This document shows, piece by piece, positions 49,146 to 58,972 of a DNA stretch of 64,000 nt. Numbering within the stretch: position 1 is the stretch's first letter; each line of letters opens with the position of its first letter. Position numbers and translations under genes: made by a program. Source of the DNA: an uncultured Flavobacteriaceae bacterium. GTDB taxonomy: Bacteria > Bacteroidota > Bacteroidia > Flavobacteriales > Flavobacteriaceae. The DNA is taken from NCBI GenBank assembly GCA_905181615.1, contig CAJIYH010000006.1, forward strand, positions 165,001-229,000. The letters run 5' to 3'. A model generated the notes under the pieces. It was not told the origin of the DNA, did not search any database, and saw nothing but the letters and a program-made list of their open reading frames with translations.

Positions 49146-50201
49146 TTATAAAGATTGTCTTAAATAACTTTCAAAGCGGCGTAAGTTAACTTCTTCCGGA
49201 AGATCAGATCTACCTTCTATATAGTCAAAAAGCCACTTGGACATTAAAGGTGCACCTAAAACTCCTCGAGATCCGAGACCGTTAAACAAATGAACATTTG
49301 GCAAATTTGGATGGGTACCTATTAAAGGTCGTCTATCCTGAACAGTTGGTCTAATTTGAGTAATGTGCTCAATAACTTCAAATTCTGAGGATATCATTTT
49401 AAGTATCCGCTCTTCAAGCCATGTCTTCCCAGCTTTAGTACAAACTAGAGTTTTATCTTTTCTTTCAAATGTAGCTCCTGCCCAGTAAAAATCATCTCCA
49501 ATTGGTGCAATAAAAATTGGCCCTTTCAAAATGACTTTAGTTTTTAGGTTTGGAGCTTTAATTATTAAGATTTCACCCTTAGACCCTACTAGAGGTAATT
49601 TATTAAACAAAGGATTATTAACCATTTGATATCCCTGACAAAAAACGATGTGTTTCGCTTTAATGCTCTTGTATTTTATTCCTGTTGATGTAGTGTCAAG
49701 TTTGTCATAGTCAAAAACTTCTAGCGATAAATCATCTTTGTGTAATGAATCTTTAAAAGATTTTAAAAGCACATCTGTTGCAACCCTTCCGGTATGTTTG
49801 ACAATGCCATAACCGGAATTTCCATTAACCTCATCTTCTCGATTAGAGTATATTTTAGGATCAAGGAAGGGGGCGAGGCTTTTTTTATCTGCTGCTGATG
49901 ACCATAAATTATGCTCTGCGTCTTTGTTAAAAATCTTATGTATTGGAGCCGGATGAATAAAATCAGTCGACAATCTTTCTTCTAATTTTTTATAAAAAGG
50001 TAGTGCGTAAGAATGAAAAACCTCCCCGTTCCAAGACAATGAAAAACGTTTTAAAACAGTAGGATTATAAATTCCTGCAGCAATTTGAGAAGAACCTCCC
50101 GATCCCGAATCTATGATGTGAAAAGACAAGCCTTTTCGATTTAGTTGCTCTGCATAGGTTAATCCAGCTAAACCCAATCCAACAATTAATGCATGTTTCA
50201 T
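49146..50201 (-). CDS. FAD-dependent oxidoreductase (DAO family)
   Basis: A 351-residue FAD-dependent oxidoreductase. The ATG at 50201 starts the Rossmann ADP-binding motif HALIVGLGLAGLTYAEQL; the frame extended to 50231 puts ten residues in front of it. The middle shows IAAGIYNPTVLKRF, and the C-terminus has RPTVQDRRPLIGTHPN with GLGSRGVLGAPLMS for the second FAD contact. It resembles glycine oxidase and MnmC C-terminal-type enzymes. The substrate is unknown. It lies downstream of gldN but is separated from it by a strong terminator. Confidence 0.85.
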   Translation of the reverse strand: MKHALIVGLGLAGLTYAEQLNRKGLSFHIIDSGSGGSSQIAAGIYNPTVLKRFSLSWNGEVFHSYALPFYKKLEERLSTDFIHPAPIHKIFNKDAEHNLWSSAADKKSLAPFLDPKIYSNREDEVNGNSGYGIVKHTGRVATDVLLKSFKDSLHKDDLSLEVFDYDKLDTTSTGIKYKSIKAKHIVFCQGYQMVNNPLFNKLPLVGSKGEILIIKAPNLKTKVILKGPIFIAPIGDDFYWAGATFERKDKTLVCTKAGKTWLEERILKMISSEFEVIEHITQIRPTVQDRRPLIGTHPNLPNVHLFNGLGSRGVLGAPLMSKWLFDYIEGRSDLPEEVNLRRFESYLRQSL

Positions 50202-50218
50202 ACAAATTAAAAGTAAAA

Positions 50219-50245
50219 AAAAACGCTGCATATAGCAGCGTTTTT
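50219..50245 (-). terminator. intrinsic terminator of the gldKLMN operon
   Basis: A perfect 11-bp stem AAAAACGCTGC / GCAGCGTTTTT with a 5-nt loop. On the minus strand a long T-run follows. It lies 18 bp after the gldN stop and divides the gld genes from the FAD oxidoreductase. Confidence 0.85.
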
Positions 50246-50262
50246 AGGATAATATATCGTTG

Positions 50263-51159
50263 TTAGTTATTCCATAAATCTTGTTCAAAATCTCTTATAA
50301 CAGACTTGATTCGTTCAGATTCTAAAAGCTGTTTAAGAGCATCTTCATAAATATATTCTTCAATTTTACGATCCTGATAAACATTCTCCTCTTTATAAAT
50401 TATAGAATTAAAACGTCTAGAATTTAGCATGTGGTCGAAAGTAATTGGCTGAGATGAATTTCTTACATTAAAAACATAAGAACTATTTAGAGCTTGTCTA
50501 GCATCTGGGAACCATACCCAAAACAATTCTACTAAATCCTTAACATTCTGGTCATCTTTAAAGTTAACATCTGGTGAACAGGGAGCGATACCTAATAAAC
50601 GATATTTTAATTCTCCTTGCCGTTTATTAACATACCAAGTGCCCTTTATTTTATATTGTCTAATGTCTCCAGCAGTAAGTCTTTTTTCTTCTATAAACTG
50701 AGCATCAACTGCCTCTCCTGCATTCAATTGGTCTTTACCTAGATCAGTAGTATCAATTGCAACTAATTTATCGAGAATATCTTGATAGGTGATTTTTTCT
50801 TGAAAATAATCATCCGAATAAATCTCTTTAATAGTTCCTTTTCGTATATTCTTTTTTAACACATCAAATAATGATCTACGATCTGATCCTAGACTAATTG
50901 TGTCAGTTGGATAATAGAAAGGGAAATTAATTCGCTCATTTAAATCAATAATTTCCCAAACAGTTTTTGACCACAAAACATCTCTATCATCTATAAACCC
51001 ATAGGCAAGTGGTGTTTCATCATTCGCTGCATTTTGCTTTTCGTTGCGTTGCCCAACATTTTGTGGAACACGAGCATTAAGCAAGTTGGCTTGTGCCAGA
51101 GCTGAACTTATGAAAGTACACGATATAAAGATAAAAGAATAAAGAAATCTTGAGTTCAT
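50263..51159 (-). CDS. gldN: gliding motility / T9SS protein GldN
   Basis: A 298-residue periplasmic protein, the PorN/GldN component that pairs with GldK under the outer membrane. The signal peptide ends ISSALAQ. Markers include LWSKTVWEIIDLNERINFPFYYP and YKIKGTWYVNKRQGELKYRLLGIAP. It starts 11 bp after the gldM stop and is last gene before a strong terminator. The length matches Flavobacterium GldN. Confidence 0.95.
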   Translation of the reverse strand: MNSRFLYSFIFISCTFISSALAQANLLNARVPQNVGQRNEKQNAANDETPLAYGFIDDRDVLWSKTVWEIIDLNERINFPFYYPTDTISLGSDRRSLFDVLKKNIRKGTIKEIYSDDYFQEKITYQDILDKLVAIDTTDLGKDQLNAGEAVDAQFIEEKRLTAGDIRQYKIKGTWYVNKRQGELKYRLLGIAPCSPDVNFKDDQNVKDLVELFWVWFPDARQALNSSYVFNVRNSSQPITFDHMLNSRRFNSIIYKEENVYQDRKIEEYIYEDALKQLLESERIKSVIRDFEQDLWNN

Positions 51160-51170
51160 GATTTTATATA

Positions 51171-52754
51171 TTAGTTTACAATTTCACAAATTACCGGCGA
51201 AACTTTTTTAAACGCGTATGATGGGTTCTTAGGGTTCTGAACTTTAATATCAAAGATTTTAACATCCTGTCCTGATTTAACTCTTCTTAAAGCTGATTTA
51301 GCTTTAGCGTCTAATTTGTCACCTTTTACATTTATAGTTGCTTGTCCAGGTACTTTGATTTTAAAACTTAGAGTCTTTAGCTTAATATCAAAATCAAAGT
51401 CCTCTAATTTCCCTCCTATAGTAGAAATCGCTAAACTATTTTTTGTAATTTGTATAGATCCCGGTTCACCACGAACTACTCCTGAGGGTGCAGGAATATC
51501 TTTAATCCTAAACTCTTCTGTATTGGTAATTTTTTTACCGTCAGGTAAGGTACCACCAACTAAAATCTTAAGGGTTCTACCTTTTCCAGGGGTCATTATA
51601 TATTTGCTACCCTTAACTCTTTTGAGTCCTGGTGCAGAAGCTTTTATCTTACTAGGTGCAATTCCTGGAATAGAAATTGTCATTGGATTTGGCACACCTC
51701 TGTAAACAACATTCATTTTATCTGCAGAAACTACAGCTGAATTTGGCTTTGCTATAACGGCAAAAGTTTGTTCTACAGCAATTCTGGACTCAATTCCATT
51801 ATTCAAGAAGACTAAATCTCCTTTAATAACATGATCTCCAGGACGACCTGCCTTAACATTTAATTTAATTCCACCAGAAATTAATTCATATTGATCTTCC
51901 GTTAATTTTTTACCATCTAGGGTTAATCGAACTTCATTTGGGTTTTGAGCTCCGCCTCTTCTGCCTAAAATTACACTTCCATCGAAAGTTTCACCTTGAT
52001 AGTATGCACCCTTTTCTGTCTTAAGTAATGAAATGTAGTTGTCTTTATTTACTCTACTACCTGCCTCAAGCTCTTTCCCTAGTAATGCGTTCAGAACATC
52101 AGTCTCCGTTAGTCGGATATCATTTTGCATCATTGTCAATTTAGCTAATGATGATATAAGAGGAAAACCTTCAAAGTTATATGATAGCCAAGATTGTGGT
52201 TGGTTATCCGAATTAGTTACATTTCCTTCAAGGTCTCCAGAGAAAAAGCGTTCTTCTACAAGTTCTGTATACTGAGGATATTGACTAGCAAATACTTGAA
52301 TTACACGCATTCTGTAATTATTAATTTGTTTAGTAAACTCTTTACCTTCATCAGAAAGACCACTGGAATTAAAGAAAATTAGATCTAATTGTTCTCCTTT
52401 ATCCATTTCAGAATACTTTTTTAATTCTGGGTCATCTTCAATTCGATCTGCTGTTATTTTAGTTTTAATTTCTGCAATTCGATTATAAAAATCAGTGGAT
52501 TCTTTTCTTATTTCTTTAGCAGTTCGGTCGTGACCAATCCACTTTCCTTCTTTTTCTTCAGAATTAACAGCAATTTTTTGGTAATAAATTTCATTACCAT
52601 CGTTAATTCGATCATTTGCAGTTTGAATTTTTTTGAACATTTGCCCAAATCCATCCAAAACTTCTTTACTTACGTTCAATGCCAACATGGTAATAAACAC
52701 TAAGTACATCAACGCAATAAGTTTATTACGTGGGGTTTCGTTTGCTGCAGCCAT
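51171..52754 (-). CDS. gldM: gliding motility / T9SS protein GldM
   Basis: A 527-residue inner-membrane protein with one transmembrane helix near the N-terminus (KLIALMYLVFITMLALNVS) and a long periplasmic part. GldM and GldL form the proton-driven motor that powers gliding and type IX secretion. Helical D1 (about 35-220) and later beta domains (from about 240) are consistent with the known GldM layout. It starts 5 bp after gldL. Confidence 0.96.
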   Translation of the reverse strand: MAAANETPRNKLIALMYLVFITMLALNVSKEVLDGFGQMFKKIQTANDRINDGNEIYYQKIAVNSEEKEGKWIGHDRTAKEIRKESTDFYNRIAEIKTKITADRIEDDPELKKYSEMDKGEQLDLIFFNSSGLSDEGKEFTKQINNYRMRVIQVFASQYPQYTELVEERFFSGDLEGNVTNSDNQPQSWLSYNFEGFPLISSLAKLTMMQNDIRLTETDVLNALLGKELEAGSRVNKDNYISLLKTEKGAYYQGETFDGSVILGRRGGAQNPNEVRLTLDGKKLTEDQYELISGGIKLNVKAGRPGDHVIKGDLVFLNNGIESRIAVEQTFAVIAKPNSAVVSADKMNVVYRGVPNPMTISIPGIAPSKIKASAPGLKRVKGSKYIMTPGKGRTLKILVGGTLPDGKKITNTEEFRIKDIPAPSGVVRGEPGSIQITKNSLAISTIGGKLEDFDFDIKLKTLSFKIKVPGQATINVKGDKLDAKAKSALRRVKSGQDVKIFDIKVQNPKNPSYAFKKVSPVICEIVN

Positions 52755-52759
52755 GTTTC

Positions 52760-53407
52760 TTAGTTTTTATTCATTGCAGAAAGCATTCCGCCATAAACTT
52801 GATTAAGTGATGCTAAATTTGCAGACATTGCCTCCATCTGTGCATCTAATTGCTTAGCGTTTTCAGCTACTTTTGCATTGTAAGTTGTTTGAGAACCTGC
52901 GTCTGCAACTTGTGCGCTATATAATTTATTTAGAGCTTCCAGTTGACCAGCTGCTTGTGCTAATTGTTCTGAATAGTTATTCGATGAAGAAACTGCATCT
53001 ACTGCTGGCGAAAGTGCCGAGGCAGAAGCTTCTAAGTTTTTAATGCTTTGAGTTAATCCTCCTACTAAACTCACATCTAGCTTAGCTTCTTGAAGTATCG
53101 CATCAATTTTTTCTGATAAGCCTTCTTCAGATGACGAAGATTTTCCATGACCTGATCCTTCATTTTGGTGTTCTATAAAAGCTGCATGCTCTTCACGAGC
53201 GTCATCTAACATTAATCCACCAACCAAGAAAATGATTGCTTCTGTTCCAAGACCTAATCCAAGTACTACTCCACCCGTAATTGGTCCTATTTCTAAATGA
53301 AGAATTTTAAATAATGCCCCTACAATTACCACAGATCCTCCGATTTGGAATAACATGTGCATTATGATTTTTCTTCTTAACCTTCCTTTTAGTTGTTTTG
53401 CGTCCAT
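52760..53407 (-). CDS. gldL: gliding motility / T9SS motor protein GldL
   Basis: A 215-residue inner-membrane protein with two transmembrane helices (about 14-35 and 42-66) separated by a short loop. The second helix contains a buried Glu in GLGLGTEAIIFLVGG, which in known GldL is needed for proton-driven rotation. The remaining cytoplasmic part is low in complexity and coiled-coil-like. It is the motor stator/rotor partner of GldM and starts 38 bp after gldK. Confidence 0.95.
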   Translation of the reverse strand: MDAKQLKGRLRRKIIMHMLFQIGGSVVIVGALFKILHLEIGPITGGVVLGLGLGTEAIIFLVGGLMLDDAREEHAAFIEHQNEGSGHGKSSSSEEGLSEKIDAILQEAKLDVSLVGGLTQSIKNLEASASALSPAVDAVSSSNNYSEQLAQAAGQLEALNKLYSAQVADAGSQTTYNAKVAENAKQLDAQMEAMSANLASLNQVYGGMLSAMNKN

Positions 53408-53445
53408 ATTAAAATAAAATTAGTTTGGTATAAATATAATTATTT

Positions 53446-54816
53446 CTATTTGATTTTTACTTTTTCAGAACCCAAGTAATCTTGAACAGTTCTAAATCCG
53501 ATGTAACTTCTTGAAGTATCTTTGTACTCATAGTCTCTTGAGCTAACTCTAAGAAAATAGGCTACATCTTTCCAAGATCCACCACGAACTACTTTTCTTT
53601 TTTCATTTGAAAGAGATAGGTTTGGATTTAAGGAAGATACATATTCATAAGCGCCTGGGTCATATGATGAGCCAGTCCATTCGGCTACATTACCCGCCAT
53701 ATTATACAGGTTATAATCATTTGCTAAATATGATTTTGCTTCAACAGTGTACATTGCTTGATCAGAAGAATAATCTCCACGTAGCGGTTTGAAATTAGCT
53801 AAGAAACAACCTCTGTCATTTAAAAGGTATGGAGATCCCCATGGATAAATACCCGATGGAATTCCTCCCCTAGCAGCGTATTCCCACTCAGCTTCTGTTG
53901 GTAACCTAAAGTAATTTACTAAAGGTTTATTGCTTGCTTTTTGATATGAGTTTTTATAGCTTGTTCTCCAGACACAAAAAGCTACTGCTTGATCCCAAGA
54001 AACTCCAACAACTGGATAATCCTGGTAGGCTGGGTGTGAAAAGTAATCGTTGTGCATTGGCTCGTTATAAGAATAATTGAAATCTTTAATCCAAACTGTT
54101 GTGTCTGGATATATCTCGAGATTATCCTCTTCGTAAATGTAATTAGATCTACCTCTTAAATTAGGATCTTTTTTCCTGTCAAAAGCTGCTTGTTCAGCAT
54201 CGAACCATCGGTATCTATACTTCAATTTGTTTACATCTAATTTCATTTCTCCATTATACCAAACTTCTGGAGGAAGATATAATTCATCCATTACCTCAAC
54301 ATAAGCAAGATCAACATAATCTTCTGTGCCCCACTCAATATCTTCATCCCAATTTAAAGGACGATTAGCATACGTATTTTCATTGTCATCGTAATAGGTT
54401 TCTTTCATGTATCTCTGGAATACAGAAATATCAGAGGTGTCAGCATCTGCAAATGCATAGGCTCCTATTCCATCAGTACCTACTTCTTCATTTAATTCCT
54501 CGACTTTATCAGCAAGCATCTGAAGGGCTATAGAGTCCCGAACCCAATAAACAAATTGTCTGTATTCACTGTTGGTGATTTCCGTTTCATCCATATAAAA
54601 TGAACGAACAGTAACTGTTTTGGCTTGAGCATTTTGAAGTTGAGCCATGTCATCATCGGCTTTACCCATAATATAGGCGCCACCTTCTACAAGGGTCATC
54701 CCAAATGGTTTTTCAGGAAACCACTTCTTCTGCTTAACTCCGACTAATTCACCTCTCTTATTGCCACAACCTATAAGGAGTAGTCCAGTGGCAATTAAAA
54801 TAAATATTTTTTTCAT
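53446..54816 (-). CDS. gldK: gliding motility / T9SS lipoprotein GldK
   Basis: A 456-residue lipoprotein. The ATG at 54816 gives a signal with lipobox LLLIGC; the upstream frame to 54855 would add 13 residues before it. The mature part has the formylglycine-generating-enzyme-like fold (EGGAYIMGKADDD, DETEITNSEYRQFV, PVVGVSWDQAVAFC, RLPTEAEWEYAARGG), as in PorK/GldK. With GldN it forms a ring on the periplasmic side of the outer membrane in the T9SS. It is 81 bp downstream of the arginase-like gene. Confidence 0.95.
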   Translation of the reverse strand: MKKIFILIATGLLLIGCGNKRGELVGVKQKKWFPEKPFGMTLVEGGAYIMGKADDDMAQLQNAQAKTVTVRSFYMDETEITNSEYRQFVYWVRDSIALQMLADKVEELNEEVGTDGIGAYAFADADTSDISVFQRYMKETYYDDNENTYANRPLNWDEDIEWGTEDYVDLAYVEVMDELYLPPEVWYNGEMKLDVNKLKYRYRWFDAEQAAFDRKKDPNLRGRSNYIYEEDNLEIYPDTTVWIKDFNYSYNEPMHNDYFSHPAYQDYPVVGVSWDQAVAFCVWRTSYKNSYQKASNKPLVNYFRLPTEAEWEYAARGGIPSGIYPWGSPYLLNDRGCFLANFKPLRGDYSSDQAMYTVEAKSYLANDYNLYNMAGNVAEWTGSSYDPGAYEYVSSLNPNLSLSNEKRKVVRGGSWKDVAYFLRVSSRDYEYKDTSRSYIGFRTVQDYLGSEKVKIK

Positions 54817-54897
54817 AAAAGATTTTGCTCTTCTAAGGCATTTCAATTTATTCAATATAGTTATACCTGCTCAAGATAAAAAAAAAGATTCATTTTT

Positions 54898-56046
54898 TCA
54901 TCTTCTTTTGGTGGCTTTCCACCATCTATCGGGTAAAACATCTTTGCAAGCATCAAGGTAATCTTTGTGCATGCATGATAATAACGTGTTACTTTTTGAT
55001 TTATTATCTAAATAATTTTCATTTTGTATTTCAAGCCACCATCTTCCGCTTTTTTCGCTCTGATGAAAAACCATTTCACGGTCCGACATTTGGACGGTAT
55101 AACGCTTAAAACTTTTGGTTAAATTTACGGGATATTCTTCAAATCTACAATTTACTCCTTCAATAAAATACCAAATAATTTGTGCTAATAATTTATGGCA
55201 AAGCATATTACTTGGTAAGTCAAAAAAACCTGCTAAACTCAACTTGTCACTGATACCGGCGTATCTAGCTAATGTGCAAATTGTCCTGCTGTCAATTCCG
55301 TTTGGAGCACCATCAGTATAGGTCCCATCTGAAGAACTTTGAAGGCATTTCATGTCAAAACTTGCAATGTCGGCTTCCCTAAAAATAGGCTCCGTAATTT
55401 GATTGTTATCTAAGACACTTCCTAAACGAATTGAATCAAAAAAAAGTTTTTCCATCAGGTCCAATTCTTCTTGAGCAATAAGATACGATTGATATCCTAT
55501 GTTGGTATAGTTAAATAAATAACTAGGGGTATCCATTATGATTTTGCTCATATAGGATTTTCCTGAAATTAAATCTTCATCCTGTGAAAAATCAAATCGA
55601 CTATCAATAGACACAATATTAACCCACTCTTTCTTGTCTTGAAATACTTGATAAGCAGCAACCGTTAAATCTTGCGTACCTCCAATGATTAATGGAATAA
55701 TATTGAGTTCCTTTAAATGAACACACGCCTCTTTTATGGCAAAGTAGGTGTCCTCAGGGGTTTCACCGTTTGGCAAATCACCAAGATCGGCTATTTCAAT
55801 GGCCCAATTACCAGGATATAATTGATAAAATTGTTTTCTAAACTCATTTGTGTCGTAAGTAGTGGAAGTGAAAAAACCATTTCGATTTTCATTAACCCCA
55901 AAAAGAGCAATCCGCACCTCATTTAACTGAGGAAAACCTTGGCTCTTGGTATGAATTTTAATTTTTTTACCCAGAACTTGCTTCGGTAGTAATTCCGATA
56001 CTCCAACAATAGCTTCATCAACGGGTTTAAAAAAATTCAAACTCAT
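54898..56046 (-). CDS. degenerate arginase/formimidoylglutamase-fold protein
   Basis: A 382-residue protein of the ureohydrolase (arginase/formimidoylglutamase) fold. The positions of the manganese-binding motifs are recognisable, but their ligands have changed: GGTQD at 122-126 replaces GGDHS, DSRFD at 148-152 replaces DAHxD, and SFDMKCLQ at 229-236 replaces SxDxDxxDP. It is thus unlikely to hydrolyse arginine-like substrates. It starts 5 bp after the topA stop and precedes gldK on the same strand. Annotation pipelines would probably call it formimidoylglutamase by fold alone. Confidence 0.8.
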   Translation of the reverse strand: MSLNFFKPVDEAIVGVSELLPKQVLGKKIKIHTKSQGFPQLNEVRIALFGVNENRNGFFTSTTYDTNEFRKQFYQLYPGNWAIEIADLGDLPNGETPEDTYFAIKEACVHLKELNIIPLIIGGTQDLTVAAYQVFQDKKEWVNIVSIDSRFDFSQDEDLISGKSYMSKIIMDTPSYLFNYTNIGYQSYLIAQEELDLMEKLFFDSIRLGSVLDNNQITEPIFREADIASFDMKCLQSSSDGTYTDGAPNGIDSRTICTLARYAGISDKLSLAGFFDLPSNMLCHKLLAQIIWYFIEGVNCRFEEYPVNLTKSFKRYTVQMSDREMVFHQSEKSGRWWLEIQNENYLDNKSKSNTLLSCMHKDYLDACKDVLPDRWWKATKRR

Positions 56047-56051
56047 TTTTA

Positions 56052-58550
56052 TTATTTCTTTTTTATTGCTTTAGCTTTTGGCTTTGCTTTAGCTTTTTTC
56101 TTTGTTGGCTTTTTTGCTTCAATCCTTCTTTTAGCTTCCTCTAAAGTAATTTTTGTAGGATCAATATCCTTAGAAAGTTCAATCTTTAATTTACCTTTAA
56201 TAATATTTGACCTCCCCCACCTAGCTTTTTCTACTCGGATACCTTCTTCTTTCCAATCATGAATAACTTTATCAATTTCTTTTTGAATTTTCTCATCAAC
56301 CAACTTTTCAATATCTGAATTACTAAGATTGTCAGAATCGTATTTTTTATTTACATTAATGAACATTCCACTCCACTTGATAAAAGGACCAAAACGACCC
56401 TTTCCTTTTGTAACTGGAAGCTTTTTATAAGTATATATAGGTGCATCTGCCTTTTTCTTTTCTTCAATAAGCTCAATTGCAAGTTCTTGATCTACTACCA
56501 TCGGATTAACTCCTTTTGGTAAGGAAACAAACATTTCACCAAACTTAATATAAGGTCCGAATCGACCGTTATTAACGGTTACTTCTTGAGCTTCATAGTC
56601 TCCTAAACTTTTAGGCAATTCAAATAATTGAATTGCTTCTTCAAAAGTGATGGTGTCTAGTTGCTGTTCTGATGTTAAGCTAGCAAAAACAGGCTTTTCT
56701 TCGTCGTCTGGATTTCCAATTTGTGCTATTGGACCAAATTTTCCAAGGCGAACCTTCACTTCTCTTCCGGATTTTGGATCTGTTCCTAAACTTCGTTCAC
56801 CAGATTCACGTTCTGCATTCTCTTGAACAAAGTTTACGGTTTTATGAAAATCACCATAAAATCCTTTGATCATCTTTATCCAATCTTCATTCCCTTCTGC
56901 AATCTCATCGAAATCTTTTTCAACTTGTGCCGTAAAACTGTAATCGAGAATATTTTTAAAATTTGCTACTAAAAAGTCATTAACAATCATTCCAATATCT
57001 GTTGGAACTAATTTTCCTTTATCAGATCCGACCATTTCGGTTAAAAGCTTGACCTCAACTTCATCTTTCTTAAGAGATAACTGATGGTAATTTCGTTCTG
57101 CTCCTTCAACTGTTCCCTTGGCAACATAGCCTCTGTTCTGAATGGTAGAAATAGTTGGTGCGAATGTAGACGGTCTTCCAATACCTAATTCTTCTAATTT
57201 TTTCACTAATGCTGCTTCAGAATATCGATACGGTGGTCTCGAAAATCGCTGTGTAGAAACTAAAGATTTTAGATCAACTAAATCTCCTTTATTTACTACT
57301 GGCAGCATTCCTTCTGTTTCTTCTTCATCATCGTCTATTCCTTCTAAATAAACTTTCAGAAAACCTTCGAATTTTATAACTTCTCCTTTTGCGGTAAAAA
57401 CTTGTTGGTGTGTTGAAGCCCCTATTTTCAATTGGGTACGTTCTAATTGAGCATCACTCATTTGGGAAGCAATGGTTCTTTTCCAGATCAACTCATACAA
57501 GCGCATTTGATCATAATCTCCAACTATTTTGGAGCGGGTTACATCCGTCGGGCGAATTGCTTCGTGAGCTTCTTGAGCTCCTTTACTTTTATTTTTAAAA
57601 CTTCTCGCCTGAGCGTATTCTTTGCCGTAATTATCTTCAATTGCAGAAAGAACTGCTGTTTGCGCATCTTTAGAAAGGTTAACACTATCTGTTCTCATAT
57701 AGGTTATAAGACCAGCTTCATATAAACGCTGTGCCATAGTCATGGTCTTACTTACTGAAAAATATAATTTACGAGATGCTTCTTGTTGAAGTGTTGAAGT
57801 AGTAAAAGGAGCCGTTGGACTCTTTTTTGCAGGCTTAGTTTCTTTTGATGTTATAGCGAAATTTGCACCGACATTTTCTAAAAGAAAATCCTGAACTTCA
57901 TCCGGTTGATCAAAAGTAGTGTTCAACTGAGCTTTGATTACTTTTCCATGTGTAGATAAAAATTCAGCTTGAGTTTTATACATTGACTGAGCAGCAAAAA
58001 CTTTAATTTCACGTTCACGTTCAACGATCAAACGAACCGATACTGACTGAACTCTCCCTGCCGAAAGACCGCCTTTAACTTTTCGCCAAAGAACTGGAGA
58101 TAGTTCATAGCCAACCAATCGATCTAATACTCTTCGAGCTTGTTGGGCATTAACTAGGTTATAATCTATTTCTCTTGGGTTATCTATGGCTTTTAAAATC
58201 GCATTCTTTGTGATTTCATGAAAAACAATACGTTTTGTATTGCTGTCATCTAATTTCAAAGTCTGGGATAAATGCCATGCAATAGCTTCCCCTTCTCGAT
58301 CTTCATCACTTGCAAGCCAAACCATTTCAGCTTTTTTTGCTAGCGCTTTCAATTCTTTAACTACTTTCTTCTTGTCGTCGGAGACAATGTACTTAGGAGA
58401 AAAATCCCCTTCAACATCAACACCTAACTCCTTGGAAGGCAAGTCGGCAATATGCCCAAAGCTTGAAGCAACTTTATAATCTTTTCCTAAAAATTTTTCA
58501 ATAGTTTTAGCTTTAGCCGGGGACTCAACGATAACCAAATTCTTTGCCAT
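56052..58550 (-). CDS. topA: DNA topoisomerase I
   Basis: An 832-residue type IA topoisomerase that relaxes negative supercoils. The Toprim domain starts at residue 4 (LVIVESPAKAKTIEKFLG) and includes ASDEDREGEAIAWHL. The catalytic Tyr is in LITYMRTDSVNLS (about residue 286). GRVQSVSVRLIVERERE is the neck of the core. After about 590, instead of plain zinc fingers, it has repeated GRFGPxIKxxxMF-like units, and it ends in a Lys-rich tail (KKPTKKKAKAKPKAKAIKKK). It is probably first gene of a unit that continues to gldKLMN. Confidence 0.96.
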   Translation of the reverse strand: MAKNLVIVESPAKAKTIEKFLGKDYKVASSFGHIADLPSKELGVDVEGDFSPKYIVSDDKKKVVKELKALAKKAEMVWLASDEDREGEAIAWHLSQTLKLDDSNTKRIVFHEITKNAILKAIDNPREIDYNLVNAQQARRVLDRLVGYELSPVLWRKVKGGLSAGRVQSVSVRLIVEREREIKVFAAQSMYKTQAEFLSTHGKVIKAQLNTTFDQPDEVQDFLLENVGANFAITSKETKPAKKSPTAPFTTSTLQQEASRKLYFSVSKTMTMAQRLYEAGLITYMRTDSVNLSKDAQTAVLSAIEDNYGKEYAQARSFKNKSKGAQEAHEAIRPTDVTRSKIVGDYDQMRLYELIWKRTIASQMSDAQLERTQLKIGASTHQQVFTAKGEVIKFEGFLKVYLEGIDDDEEETEGMLPVVNKGDLVDLKSLVSTQRFSRPPYRYSEAALVKKLEELGIGRPSTFAPTISTIQNRGYVAKGTVEGAERNYHQLSLKKDEVEVKLLTEMVGSDKGKLVPTDIGMIVNDFLVANFKNILDYSFTAQVEKDFDEIAEGNEDWIKMIKGFYGDFHKTVNFVQENAERESGERSLGTDPKSGREVKVRLGKFGPIAQIGNPDDEEKPVFASLTSEQQLDTITFEEAIQLFELPKSLGDYEAQEVTVNNGRFGPYIKFGEMFVSLPKGVNPMVVDQELAIELIEEKKKADAPIYTYKKLPVTKGKGRFGPFIKWSGMFINVNKKYDSDNLSNSDIEKLVDEKIQKEIDKVIHDWKEEGIRVEKARWGRSNIIKGKLKIELSKDIDPTKITLEEAKRRIEAKKPTKKKAKAKPKAKAIKKK

Positions 58551-58972
58551 ATTTCCTCTTTTCTGCTGACAAAAGTAATTGGTTTTTTCTTAGGTCTCAA
58601 ACTTATATTGAAACTAAAATTTAAATTGACCTCAAAAACCATAAGATAAATGCTAAAAATTAATTGATTTATTGACTCTTAAAAAAACAGATAACTAGAG
58701 AGCAAAACGCTTGTAAACTCTTATTAAAAGGCTAAATTCATCACTAAAGTTGATTAATAATTCAAGAGATATTAACTAAAAGCATTTTTAAACAATCTTA
58801 ACTTTTTTTCACCTATCACAACACCATACATTTTCCTAAAATTAGTATATATTTGAGAAAATTAAAGTGAAATTTAATTAAAGCTTCGCAAATACAGGGA
58901 TTTAAAAACAAGCAGAAACCAACACCCTAAAAAAATTTCTGCATCTTTAATTTCAATGAAATAAATAAAAAT
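58551..58972. other. divergent intergenic region between topA and the acyl-CoA dehydrogenase
   Basis: These 422 bp of AT-rich DNA hold the topA promoter on the left (58570-58601). On the plus strand, TATATTTG at 58848-58855 is a candidate -7 box for the acyl-CoA dehydrogenase operon, 118 bp upstream of its ATG, without a clear -33 TTG. I see no gene, repeat or RNA here. Confidence 0.5.
58570..58601 (-). promoter_or_regulatory. topA promoter (Bacteroidetes type)
   Basis: On the minus strand TTTG (58598-58601) is followed after 20 nt by TACTTTTG (58570-58577), a close match to TTTG-N19-20-TAnnTTTG. The leader to the topA ATG at 58550 would be about 14 nt. Confidence 0.6.

Noticed and set aside
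51316-51705. 129-codon plus-strand frame
   Set aside because: It is opposite gldM and shows no independent signal.
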